DNA of 64,000 nucleotides from Nocardia cyriacigeorgica (GTDB lineage: Bacteria; Actinomycetota; Actinomycetes; Mycobacteriales; Mycobacteriaceae), in assembly GCF_029868385.1 (NCBI RefSeq), contig NZ_JARWNX010000043.1:186001-250000 (forward strand), written 5' to 3'. The notes beneath the pieces are model-generated. The model worked only from the letters and a program-made list of their open reading frames with translations. It was not told the origin of the DNA and ran no database searches. The translations under genes were made by a program, and so were the position numbers. Below, piece after piece: positions 50,273 to 58,532 of the stretch (its first letter is position 1; every line of letters begins with the position of its first letter).

Positions 50273-52342
50273 CTACCCGAAGGTGACAGGTCGATCGGTC
50301 GGCAGGTTGACGAAGCTCGGCGCGTTCGGGTCGAGCACCAGATGCTGCGGTTTGAGTTCGCTGGCATTGAGCATCGGCCGAAACGCCAGGGCTTTGGGCG
50401 AGTTCCCGGCGAAGACGTCCACCCGCAGCCGATGCCCCGGCTGGATGATCGCCTGGGTCGGGATGACGGCGATATCCAATGCGATCGGCTCACCCGGCGG
50501 CACCGGCAGCATGCTGTCCAGGGTGATCGGATTGTGCGGCGCGGTCAGGTCGCCATTGGCGGACCGGGTGCTCTTGGCGTCGTCGATGGCGCGCAGCGAG
50601 GAGGTGAGCTGACCGGTGGACAGCACCGTCGAGGTCCCATCGGGCGCGACATCGTTGACGGTGACGTTCCAGTACCCGTCGGTGGCATCGTGCACGGTAT
50701 TGAGATGGACGTTGATCGGCCCGGAGATCACTGTCGGCTCGGTGATCTCGGCGCTGGTGAAGGTCAGGCCGTTGCGTTCGGCGATCCGGGAATCCTTGGC
50801 GCAGGCATCGATCACGGCGGTCATTCCCGCCGAGCCCTGCGCGGCGTCGCGCGAGCACGCGGTGGTGAGTCCGGGCGCGACGGTCAGGCGCGTGGTCTCG
50901 CCCGCGGGCGCCGCCGTGAGAGAACCGTCGTGCAGGCTGTCGCGGGTGGTGCCGCTGGGCGCACCGGACAGATACACCCGGCGATGCGTCATACCGGGCT
51001 GCGGGAATTCGCCGAGGGTGACCCAGCCGCCGCCCTGCTGCCACACCGTAACGGGTCCGAATCCGGTGATGCCGTTGTCGATGTCCTTGAGCCAGTGGTC
51101 GAACCACGCCCGCTGGAGTACGTCGAGGCGGGCCGGTGCGCCCGGAACACCGGTGCCCGCACCGGGATTCGCATGATAGGTATCGCCGACGACCAGCTTC
51201 TTCCGGTCCGCGGGCAGCGGTATGGCGTTGTAGAGGGCGGTGGCGCTGTTGGCGAAGATGTCGTGCCAGCCGCCGTAGACGAAGGCGGGCACACCGACCC
51301 GGTCGGGGTGGCCGAGGATGCCTTCGCGGAACGCGCTGTTCTCATCCAGTGCGGCCGACAGCGCGGGCGGAACATTGTGCAGTGACGGTGTGAGCAGGGC
51401 CTGGGCGAGCAGATCGACATTGGTGAGCGGATCGCGTCTGCGGTCGTTGAACCAGCGCCAGTCGAAGGTGCCGTCGAGCATCGAGCCGATATCGGGCAGC
51501 AGTTTCGCATTGTTCACCGAGTTCAGCCACATCGGCAGGAAGGTGGTGCCGATACCGCCGCCGGGAGCCACCACATCACGCATGAGGTCGCTGCCCGGCT
51601 CCACCGGAAAAATCGCGCGCAGTGCATGCGGCGGATTCTCGGCCGCGCGCAACTGGTTGATACCCGAGTAGGAACCGCCGCTCATCGCGATCCGGCCGTT
51701 GGACCAGGGTTGGGCGGCCGCCCAGTCGATCACCTCACGGGTGTCGAGTTGTTCGCGCTCGCCGAGGGTGTTCCAGGTGCCCTGGGAGAATCCCGTGCCC
51801 CGCACATCGGCGACGACCTGGGTGTATCCGCTGCGAATCAGCTTGCGGTCCAAGCCGAGTACGGTCTGGATGGTGCCGCCGTCGAGGGCGTGCAGGAGAT
51901 CCTCGAACCCGCTGACCGGGGTGCCCGACAGGTTGATCCGGCCGACCAGATCCATGGTGAGCTGTTGCAACCCGGGCATGGAGACGGCCGAATCGATCAG
52001 GTTGGTCATGAGTTTCGTGTACGGCGTGAGGTTGACGATCGTCGGCAGCGGCGCGGTCTCGACCTGCCGGTCGGCGCGGATCGGCCGGTAGACATTGGCC
52101 TTGAGCACCACGCCGTCGCTCATGGTGATCGGCACATCCCAGTCGATGTGCACATCCGGATACGGCTGCGGCCCGTCATGGGTGTCGGTCCACTGCCGTG
52201 CCAGTTCGTCCGGCGCGACGGCGGGTGCGGGCGTCTCGTAGGCGACCTCGCGGTCGGTCACGGTCGCCACTCCGGCCGCCCCGCCGGTGAACAGGATCAC
52301 GAACGCTGCCGCCACACCCTGGACCCGCCGGGTCAACCGCAT
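50273..52342 (-). CDS. Secreted CocE/NonD-family (S15-like) hydrolase
   Basis: A 689-residue exported alpha/beta hydrolase. Signal peptide 'MRLTRRVQGVAAAFVILFTG'. Then the X-Pro dipeptidyl-peptidase/CocE-type domain: 'DVPITMSDGVVLKANVYRP', 'VVADVRGTGFSQG', nucleophile in 'RIAMSGGSYSGINQLRAAE', and 'PVEPGSDLMRD'. A C-terminal jelly roll ('VHLNTVHDATDGYWNVTVND', 'IQPGHRLRVDVFAGNSPKAL') completes it. ATG 52342 is preferred over GTG 52348 because GGAGG is then at 8 nt. It probably cleaves esters or acyl-peptides outside the cell; substrate unknown. Confidence 0.9.
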   Translation of the reverse strand: MRLTRRVQGVAAAFVILFTGGAAGVATVTDREVAYETPAPAVAPDELARQWTDTHDGPQPYPDVHIDWDVPITMSDGVVLKANVYRPIRADRQVETAPLPTIVNLTPYTKLMTNLIDSAVSMPGLQQLTMDLVGRINLSGTPVSGFEDLLHALDGGTIQTVLGLDRKLIRSGYTQVVADVRGTGFSQGTWNTLGEREQLDTREVIDWAAAQPWSNGRIAMSGGSYSGINQLRAAENPPHALRAIFPVEPGSDLMRDVVAPGGGIGTTFLPMWLNSVNNAKLLPDIGSMLDGTFDWRWFNDRRRDPLTNVDLLAQALLTPSLHNVPPALSAALDENSAFREGILGHPDRVGVPAFVYGGWHDIFANSATALYNAIPLPADRKKLVVGDTYHANPGAGTGVPGAPARLDVLQRAWFDHWLKDIDNGITGFGPVTVWQQGGGWVTLGEFPQPGMTHRRVYLSGAPSGTTRDSLHDGSLTAAPAGETTRLTVAPGLTTACSRDAAQGSAGMTAVIDACAKDSRIAERNGLTFTSAEITEPTVISGPINVHLNTVHDATDGYWNVTVNDVAPDGTSTVLSTGQLTSSLRAIDDAKSTRSANGDLTAPHNPITLDSMLPVPPGEPIALDIAVIPTQAIIQPGHRLRVDVFAGNSPKALAFRPMLNASELKPQHLVLDPNAPSFVNLPTDRPVTFG

Positions 52343-52448
52343 CGACACCCCTCCGCCTCATGGTTTTCGCGTCCGGCGCACATGTGACCCAGACCATAGC
52401 AATGTGCTCTGGAAACCTGGGGAGGACTCGCCAGCGGCGGCGGGGATG

Positions 52449-53045
52449 TCAGCCGATGGGCTTGCGCTGGGCGCGCAGCACGACGTCGCTGGTGTGATGG
52501 GTTCCCGGCGGGCCGGGGCGGGTACGGGGGCGGGTCGAATTCACCAGCACGGTCCAGTCGTCACCGAGCAGGTCGGCGATCTGCTCGGGCAGGTAGTAGT
52601 CGCGTGGATCGAAGCCGTGGTCGTCATCGGGTGGGAAGTCGGCCGGATCATGGCCGACGACGAGCAGCGTGCCGCCGGGCGCGACCGCATCGATCAGGCC
52701 GCGCACCGTGGCGTGCTCGGGTTCCAGCTCGATCGGGAAGTAGTGCGCGGAGACCAGGTCGAAGGAATCCGCCGGTGGTGGCGTCGTGGTGAGGTCGGCA
52801 TGGGACCAGGACACCTCGCGGTTGGTCGCCGCCGCACGTTCGAGCGCCACCTGCGAGACATCCACCGCGGTCACCTGCCAGCCCTGTTCGGCCAGCCAGC
52901 GCGCATCGGCGCCCTCACCGCAGCCGACGTCGAGCGCCTGCCCCGGTGTGAGTCCACTCGCCTCGGTGACCAGCACATCGTTGGGCAGACCGCTGAACAA
53001 CTGCTCGCGGCTGCCGTACATCTCATCCCAGAACTGCTGGTCCAT
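52449..53045 (-). CDS. SAM-dependent methyltransferase (class I)
   Basis: A 198-residue methyltransferase. SAM motif I 'GQALDVGCGEGADARWLAEQ', acidic residue in 'VTAVDVSQVALERA', 'DLVSAHYFPIELEP' and 'APGGTLLVVGHDPAD'. It resembles the small TehB/thiopurine-like class. ATG 53045 has a GGAG site and begins 'MDQQFWDEMYGSREQLFSG', typical of the group. Divergent from the XRE-cupin regulator, which may control it. Substrate unknown. Confidence 0.88.
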   Translation of the reverse strand: MDQQFWDEMYGSREQLFSGLPNDVLVTEASGLTPGQALDVGCGEGADARWLAEQGWQVTAVDVSQVALERAAATNREVSWSHADLTTTPPPADSFDLVSAHYFPIELEPEHATVRGLIDAVAPGGTLLVVGHDPADFPPDDDHGFDPRDYYLPEQIADLLGDDWTVLVNSTRPRTRPGPPGTHHTSDVVLRAQRKPIG

Positions 53046-53101
53046 CGCGTGTCTCCGTCCCTCGGTGGTGGCAGGACCAGAATGCGAGCAACCATGCAGA
53101 C

Positions 53102-53120
53102 TTGACAAACAAATTTGCCA
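53102..53120. promoter_or_regulatory. Promoter -35 and overlapping dyad for the XRE-cupin gene
   Basis: A consensus TTGACA (53102-53107) overlaps TGACAAA-CAAA-TTTGCCA (53103-53120), a dyad with 6 of 7 arm pairs matching. It lies 17 bp before the XRE ATG and 58 bp before the divergent methyltransferase. A self-regulated operator is likely. Confidence 0.5.
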
Positions 53121-53136
53121 GAACTGCAATATCGGT

Positions 53137-53721
53137 ATGGATCGGGACTTCGATGAGGTGATCGACGCGGTCGGGCCGCGGCTGCGCGAGTTGCGTCGCC
53201 GCAGCGGCACCACCTTGGCGGCCCTCTCCGAACTGACCGGCATCCCGGTCAGCACGCTGTCGCGGCTGGAATCGGGGCAGCGCAAACCCAGTCTCGAGTT
53301 GCTGTTGCCGCTGGCCAAGGCGCATCAGGTGCCGCTGGACGAGCTGGTCAACGCGCCGGAAACCGGCGATCCCCGCGTGTACGCGCGCCCGTTCACCCGC
53401 AACGGCCAGACGGTCGTGCCGCTGACCCGCAAGCCCGGCGGATTGCAAGCCTGGAAGCAGATCCTCGCCGGACGCCCCGCCGATCGGGAACCCGATCCGC
53501 GCACCCATGAGGGCTACCACTGGCTCTACGTGCTCAACGGCAAACTGCGCCTCATCCTCGGCGACCGGGACATGGTGCTCACCGCGGGTGAGGTCGCCGA
53601 ATTCGACACCCACCTACCGCATTGGTTCGGCAATGCCGACGACAATCCTGTCGAATACCTGAGCATCTACGGACCGCAGGGCGAGCGTTTCCATATCAGG
53701 GCCCGTTACCGGCCCGAATGA
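53137..53721 (+). CDS. XRE-family regulator with cupin domain
   Basis: A 194-residue regulator. N-terminal helix-turn-helix 'RLRELRRRSGTTLAALSELT' and 'GIPVSTLSRLESGQRKPSLE'. The C-terminal cupin ('THEGYHWLYVLNGKLRLILG', 'LTAGEVAEFDTHLPHWFGNA') is the usual small-ligand sensor of this class. ATG 53137 probably begins a leaderless mRNA (TTGACA at 53102). The convergent thiolase gene starts its stop codon 1 nt after this gene ends. Target is inferred: itself and the divergent methyltransferase. Confidence 0.92.
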   Translation: MDRDFDEVIDAVGPRLRELRRRSGTTLAALSELTGIPVSTLSRLESGQRKPSLELLLPLAKAHQVPLDELVNAPETGDPRVYARPFTRNGQTVVPLTRKPGGLQAWKQILAGRPADREPDPRTHEGYHWLYVLNGKLRLILGDRDMVLTAGEVAEFDTHLPHWFGNADDNPVEYLSIYGPQGERFHIRARYRPE

Positions 53722-54888
53722 TCACAGCCGCTCGATGATGGTGGCATTCGCCAAACCGCCTGCCTCGCACATGGTTTGCAGTCCCCAGCGGCCGCCGGTC
53801 TGCTCCAGATGATTGACCATGGTGGCCAGGATGCGGGTGCCGGAGGCGCCGAGTGGGTGGCCGAGGGCGATGGCGCCGCCGCGCGGGTTCAGTTTGGCCG
53901 GGTCGGCGCCGAGTTCGTGCTGCCACACCAGCGGCGCCGGAGCGAAGGCCTCGTTGACCTCGTAGGCGTCGACGTCATCGATGCTCAGCCCCGCCCGGTC
54001 CAAAGCCTTGCGGGTGGCCGGGACCACCGCGGTGAGCATGAGCAGCGGATCGTCGCCCACGACGGCGAACGAATGGAACCGTGCCCGCGGGCGCAGGCCG
54101 AGCTTGTTCGCCATCCGCTCGCTCATGATCAGCGCGGCCGAGGCGCCGTCGGTGAGTGGCGACGAGTTGCCCGCGGTGATCGACCATTCGATCTCCGGGA
54201 ACCGTTGCCGGTAGGTCTCATCGGTGAAGGCGGGTTTCAGTCCGGCGAGTTTCTCGACGGTCGTCGTGGCGCGAATGGTTTCGTCGGCATCCAGCCGTCC
54301 CGCGGTGACCAGTTCACGGTCGAAGCCGCCGGATGCCGCGGTCTCGGCCGCCAATCGGTGTGAGCGGGCGGCGAATTCGTCGAGCCGGGCCCGGTCCAGC
54401 TTCCAGCGGGCGGCCAGCAGCTCGGCGGAAATGCCCTGCTGTACCAGGCCTTCCGGATAGCGCTGGGCGATGGGCCCGCGGTTGGCGTCCTGGCCGGCGG
54501 CGTTGGAGAACATCGGCACCCGGCTCATCGATTCGACACCGCAGGCGATCGCGATATCGTAGGCACCCGATATGACGCCCTGTGCTGCGAAATGCGCCGC
54601 CTGCTGACTCGAACCGCACTGCCGGTCCACGGTGGTCGCGGGCACCGATTCCGGGAACCCCGCCGCCAGCACCGCCGTCCGGCTGATATTGAACGCCTGT
54701 TCGCCACTCTGCGTGACACAGCCACCGATCACATCATCGACCAGCCCGGGATCGAGATCATTGCGGCCGAGTAGATCCGACAGCACACCCGCCAGCAGTG
54801 TGGCCGGATGAACATCGGAAAGCCCGCCACCGGCCTTCCCTCTACCCGACGGGGTACGCACGACGTCGACGATGACCGCGGTCTCCAT
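53722..54888 (-). CDS. Acetyl-CoA acetyltransferase (thiolase)
   Basis: A 388-residue thiolase that cleaves or forms 3-ketoacyl-CoA. Nucleophile C91 in 'TTVDRQCGSSQQAAHFAAQG'; 'YEVNEAFAPAPLVWQHEL'; active histidine in 'GGAIALGHPLGASGTRIL'; second cysteine in 'LQTMCEAGGLANATIIE', where most thiolases have CxGGG. ATG 54888 has AGGAG 7 nt upstream and is preferred over TTG 54894. A perfect 7-1-7 dyad lies 48 bp upstream. It may serve beta-oxidation or a dedicated degradation pathway; no other fad gene is adjacent. Confidence 0.92.
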   Translation of the reverse strand: METAVIVDVVRTPSGRGKAGGGLSDVHPATLLAGVLSDLLGRNDLDPGLVDDVIGGCVTQSGEQAFNISRTAVLAAGFPESVPATTVDRQCGSSQQAAHFAAQGVISGAYDIAIACGVESMSRVPMFSNAAGQDANRGPIAQRYPEGLVQQGISAELLAARWKLDRARLDEFAARSHRLAAETAASGGFDRELVTAGRLDADETIRATTTVEKLAGLKPAFTDETYRQRFPEIEWSITAGNSSPLTDGASAALIMSERMANKLGLRPRARFHSFAVVGDDPLLMLTAVVPATRKALDRAGLSIDDVDAYEVNEAFAPAPLVWQHELGADPAKLNPRGGAIALGHPLGASGTRILATMVNHLEQTGGRWGLQTMCEAGGLANATIIERL

Positions 54889-54935
54889 GACCAACTCCTG
54901 ACTCCGAGCCGACCGGCCAAGTTAATGACCATTCC

Positions 54936-54950
54936 GTGTTAAGTTAACAC
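54936..54950. promoter_or_regulatory. Candidate operator of the thiolase gene
   Basis: GTGTTAA-G-TTAACAC is a perfect 15-bp inverted repeat, AT-rich against its surroundings, 48 bp upstream of the thiolase start. Its form suits a TetR-family repressor, but no regulator adjoins it. Confidence 0.5.
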
Positions 54951-55045
54951 AGATTCGCGGTCTTCCGGGTCATCGCTTCATCCTCGATGTGGTCTCGGTG
55001 ATCAGGGTGTTGCCGGTGTAGACGAGGGTCCCGTCGGTGAGATCC

Positions 55046-55924
55046 TCAGGCGCGCACCACGATCACCGGGCATTCCACCGAATGCAGCACCGATTCCGAG
55101 GTGGAGCCGAGCAGCATGCCGGTGAAGCCGCCCCTGCCGTGGCTGCCGACGATCACAAGCTGCGCGTTCTCGGATTCGCGCACCAGCGATCGAGCGGGCC
55201 GGTCGCGTTCGAGGATGCGCTGCACCTCCACATCGGGATAGCGTTCGGCGTATCCGGCCAGGGATTCGGCCAGCGTCGCCGCCTCGATGTCCTCGCTGTC
55301 CACCCAGTCGAGCATCGGTATGTCCATACCGGTCACATCGGTCCAGGAGTGCAGGGCGGTCAGCCCCACCTTGCGGCGGGAGGCTTCGTCGAAGGCGAGT
55401 TCGATGGCCGGTTCGCTGTTGCGGGTGCCGTCGACGCCGACCAGCACCGGTTTGGCCGCGGACACCACATCGGTGGCCGACACATCGCGGATCACCGCGA
55501 CCGGACAGTTCGCATGCCTGGTCACGGCCGTGCTCACCGAACCGAGCAGGCTGCGCCGATAGGCGCCGAGCCCACGGCTGCCCACCACCAGCAGCACCGC
55601 ATCCGCCGAACGTCCGAGCAGATACCCGACGATGCGGCCCTCCACCAATTCGGTCGAGATCTCGGGTACCCCGCTCGAGCCCGCGACCTCGGCGGCCTTG
55701 GCCAGCGACTGCTCGGCCCGGTGCCGTGATCCGGCGATGTCCTCCGCGGAGAACAGCACGCTCGGCCGCATATCCGAGGGCAGTTCCGGTGCGGAGACGA
55801 TGCTGAGGGCCCGCCCCCGCGATGCGGCATCGGCCGCCGCCCAGGCCACCGCGTGCATGGATTGCGGTGAACCGTCGACCGCCACCACGATCGGGGCGTC
55901 GGCGGGTTTGATCGGTGCGGTCAT
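55046..55924 (-). CDS. Universal stress protein, tandem domain
   Basis: A 292-residue protein with two Usp domains. Domain 1 has 'IVVAVDGSPQSMHAVAWAAA' and the ATP-binding 'VVGSRGLGAYRRSLLGSVS' followed by 'CPVAVIRD'. Domain 2 has 'VLVGVDGTRNSEPAIELAFD' and 'VIVGSHGRGGFTGMLLGSTS' ending 'CPVIVVRA'. Both ATP-binding GxxG..GS motifs are intact. Mycobacterial relatives (Rv2623 type) belong to the dormancy response and slow growth. ATG 55924 overlaps the stop of the other Usp gene by 4 nt. Confidence 0.92.
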   Translation of the reverse strand: MTAPIKPADAPIVVAVDGSPQSMHAVAWAAADAASRGRALSIVSAPELPSDMRPSVLFSAEDIAGSRHRAEQSLAKAAEVAGSSGVPEISTELVEGRIVGYLLGRSADAVLLVVGSRGLGAYRRSLLGSVSTAVTRHANCPVAVIRDVSATDVVSAAKPVLVGVDGTRNSEPAIELAFDEASRRKVGLTALHSWTDVTGMDIPMLDWVDSEDIEAATLAESLAGYAERYPDVEVQRILERDRPARSLVRESENAQLVIVGSHGRGGFTGMLLGSTSESVLHSVECPVIVVRA

Positions 55925-56850
55925 CGGGCGCGTCCTTCCGTGGAATCCTCCGGCCGGACGACCATGACGGGGCATCCGGCGTGCTGAACCAGTGAGTTCG
56001 ATGTGGAGCCGAGCAGTAGACCGGCGAATCCACCGCGCCCGCGGCTGCCGACCACCACCAACTGGGCGGTATCGGACCATTCGCGTAGTCGCTCGGTGGG
56101 GTTGTCGATATAGGTCTTGCGGGTCACCGCGACATCGGGGTACTTCTCCTGCCATCCGGCCAGCCGCTCACCCAGCACTTCCTGACCTGCGGTTTCGACC
56201 TCGTCTTCGGGCAGTAGCCTGCGCAGTTGTTCGGATTCGAGCCGCCGGTCGTTGTGCACATGGATCGCGACCAGATCGGTGCGGCGGACACTCGCCTCGG
56301 CGAAGGCCGCGGCGACCGCGGCTTCACTGACCGGGCTCCCGTCCACCCCGACCACCACCGGGCCCGTCGTCCGGACCGCACCCGCGGCGTCCGCCCGCAC
56401 GACGATCACCGGGCCGTGCGCACGCGAGACCACCGCGAGCAGCGTCGATCCGATATGACCGAGAATCCCGACATTCCCGGTGGCACCGAGCACCACCACG
56501 TACACCTCGGCGCTCTGCTCGATGAGCAGGGCGCCCGCACTGCCGACCGAGACACGCGTCGTGACCGACAGCTCGGGTGCCTCCTCGACGGCGACCTGTT
56601 CGGCTCGGTCGAGCAGATGCCGTGAGTTCTCCTTCAACGCCTCGAGCAGCGACGAGGTCACCCCACCCGCGGTGCTGACCAGCTTCGCGGTGCCGACCAA
56701 CTCCATACCGTGCGCCAACCGCAGCCCCCGCCCACGCTCGGCCGCGAACCGGGCCGCCCACCGCACCGCCACCAACGCCCCCGCCGACCCATCGATGCCG
56801 ACGACCACATCCGTGGATCGGTCACGGCGGTTGTCTATCGGTTCCGACAT
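55921..56850 (-). CDS. Universal stress protein, tandem domain
   Basis: A 309-residue two-domain Usp. Domain 1: 'VVVGIDGSAGALVAVRWAAR', 'VVVLGATGNVGILGHIGSTL', in which the GxxG loop is altered (GATGNVG). Domain 2: 'VVVGVDGSPVSEAAVAAAFA' and 'VVVGSRGRGGFAGLLLGSTS' with an intact ATP motif. It is the first gene of the Usp pair. ATG 56850 is chosen from the conserved start. The 286-bp divergent gap to gadB holds a DosR-like box. Confidence 0.92.
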   Translation of the reverse strand: MSEPIDNRRDRSTDVVVGIDGSAGALVAVRWAARFAAERGRGLRLAHGMELVGTAKLVSTAGGVTSSLLEALKENSRHLLDRAEQVAVEEAPELSVTTRVSVGSAGALLIEQSAEVYVVVLGATGNVGILGHIGSTLLAVVSRAHGPVIVVRADAAGAVRTTGPVVVGVDGSPVSEAAVAAAFAEASVRRTDLVAIHVHNDRRLESEQLRRLLPEDEVETAGQEVLGERLAGWQEKYPDVAVTRKTYIDNPTERLREWSDTAQLVVVGSRGRGGFAGLLLGSTSNSLVQHAGCPVMVVRPEDSTEGRAR

Positions 56851-56962
56851 GTTCGGCCTCCGGTGTTCGGGCCGGACCGGGCGAGCATCCGACCGGGTGC
56901 TGCGGCCCACCTCCGCTGGGTGCCGCAGCGCCAAGCCTGTCCCGGCCGCTCACCGCGATCAA

Positions 56963-56976
56963 GGGCCGAAGGTCGC
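56963..56976. promoter_or_regulatory. Possible DosR-like box between usp and gadB
   Basis: Read on the minus strand, GCGACCTTCGGCCC matches the mycobacterial dormancy-regulator core GGGACTWWAGTCCC at 10 of 14 positions. It lies 113 bp upstream of the Usp start and 161 bp from gadB. The match is partial; no regulator gene is in the window. Confidence 0.3.
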
Positions 56977-57136
56977 TTTCCCTCGATCGTTTTCGGAAGG
57001 TTATCCACCTGGGTGCGCCGGGAATCGGCTGGGATCGGACCGGCGGGTGTGCCGGAACGGCCGCTGCGCGGACCACGTTCGTGGCATGCTGGCACGGGTC
57101 ATGCGGTTCAAACATCACACGATGTGTGGAGGTCCG

Positions 57137-58516
57137 ATGGCTACCTCACGCGATGCCGACGACTTGTTCGCGCTCCCGGCGTTCGGGCGCAGCGCGCCGA
57201 AGGCCGGTTTTCCCGAACCGGAACTGCTGCCGCAGGTCGCCTACGAGATCGTGCACGATGAGTTGGCCCTCGATGGTGTCTCGCGGATGAATCTGGCCAC
57301 CTTCTGTACGACGTGGATCGATGATCAGGCGCGGCGGCTGATGTTCGAGTCGATCGATAAGAACATCGTGGACAAGGACGAGTATCCGCAGACCGCCGAA
57401 CTCGAGCATCGTGCGGTGCGGATGGTGGCCGATCTGTGGTGCGCGCCCGATCCGGCCGCGACCCTCGGTACGTCGACCATCGGTTCGAGTGAGGCGGCGA
57501 TGCTCGGCGGGCTCGCGGCCAAATTCCGGTGGCGTGCCAGAGGCGGCGGGACCGGGATGCCGAATTTCGTCTGTGGGCCGGTGCAGGTGTGCTGGGAGAA
57601 GTTCGCGCGCTATTTCGATGTGGAGATCCGCCAGATCCCGTTGCGCGGTGACCGATACACCATGCATCCCGACGATGTCGCCGCCCACTGTGATGAGAAC
57701 ACGATCATGGTGGTGCCCACGTTCGGGCAGACGTTCACCGGTCTGTTCGAGGATGTGGTGGGAATCAGTAAGGCGCTCGACGATATCCAGGCCGCCACCG
57801 GACTCGATATCCCGATCCATGTCGACGCGGCCAGTGGCGGCTTCCTCGCCCCGTTCACCGCACCGGAGTTGGTGTGGGATTTCCGGTTGCCGCGGGTGAA
57901 GTCGATCAATGCCTCCGGGCACAAGACCGGTCTGGCGCCGCTCGGTGTGGGCTGGGCGATCTGGCGTGAAGCCGCCGATCTGCCCGACGAACTGATCTTC
58001 GACGTCGACTATCTCGGCGGCAGTATGGCCACGTTCAATCTGAACTTCTCCCGGCCCGGCGGTCAGGCCATCACGCAGTACTACGAATTCATCCGGCTCG
58101 GCCGCATCGGCTACACGAAGTTGCAGGCGGCGATCTACCAGGTGGCACGTCATCTCGCCGAGGGTCTGGCCGAACTCGGCCCGTTCGAACTCATCCATGC
58201 CGGTGATCCCGGTCGCGGCATCACCGCGGTCTCCTGGCGTCTCGGCGGCGATCCGGGGTTCAACCTCTACGAACTCTCCGACCGGCTGCGCGCGCGTGGC
58301 TGGCTCATCGCGGCGTATCCGTTGCCCGACGATCGCGGCGATGAGGTGATCATGCGAGCGGTGCTGCGGCACGGCTTCACTCACGACATGGTCGACCTCC
58401 TGCTGGCGGATGTCCGGCGCGGTATCGACCACCTGACGGTGCATCCGCAATCGGTGCCGCTCACCCGGCACGATGCGGGCGGTTTCACCCACGACGCGAC
58501 CCCGGCGGTGCCCTGA
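57137..58516 (+). CDS. gadB: Glutamate decarboxylase
   Basis: A 459-residue PLP enzyme converting glutamate to GABA and CO2 while consuming a proton. Motifs: 'PELLPQVAYEIVHDELALDG', 'NLATFCTTWIDDQ', 'GTSTIGSSEAAMLGGLAAKF', 'IPIHVDAASGGFLAPFTAPE', PLP lysine K263 in 'INASGHKTGLAPLGVGW' and 'GSMATFNLNFSRPGGQAI'. Length matches M. tuberculosis GadB. ATG 57137 has GGAGGT 4 nt upstream, so the long upstream frame is dismissed. No glutamate/GABA antiporter is adjacent, so acid resistance is inferred only. Confidence 0.94.
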   Translation: MATSRDADDLFALPAFGRSAPKAGFPEPELLPQVAYEIVHDELALDGVSRMNLATFCTTWIDDQARRLMFESIDKNIVDKDEYPQTAELEHRAVRMVADLWCAPDPAATLGTSTIGSSEAAMLGGLAAKFRWRARGGGTGMPNFVCGPVQVCWEKFARYFDVEIRQIPLRGDRYTMHPDDVAAHCDENTIMVVPTFGQTFTGLFEDVVGISKALDDIQAATGLDIPIHVDAASGGFLAPFTAPELVWDFRLPRVKSINASGHKTGLAPLGVGWAIWREAADLPDELIFDVDYLGGSMATFNLNFSRPGGQAITQYYEFIRLGRIGYTKLQAAIYQVARHLAEGLAELGPFELIHAGDPGRGITAVSWRLGGDPGFNLYELSDRLRARGWLIAAYPLPDDRGDEVIMRAVLRHGFTHDMVDLLLADVRRGIDHLTVHPQSVPLTRHDAGGFTHDATPAVP

Positions 58517-58532
58517 GACCCGACGCGGCGGT

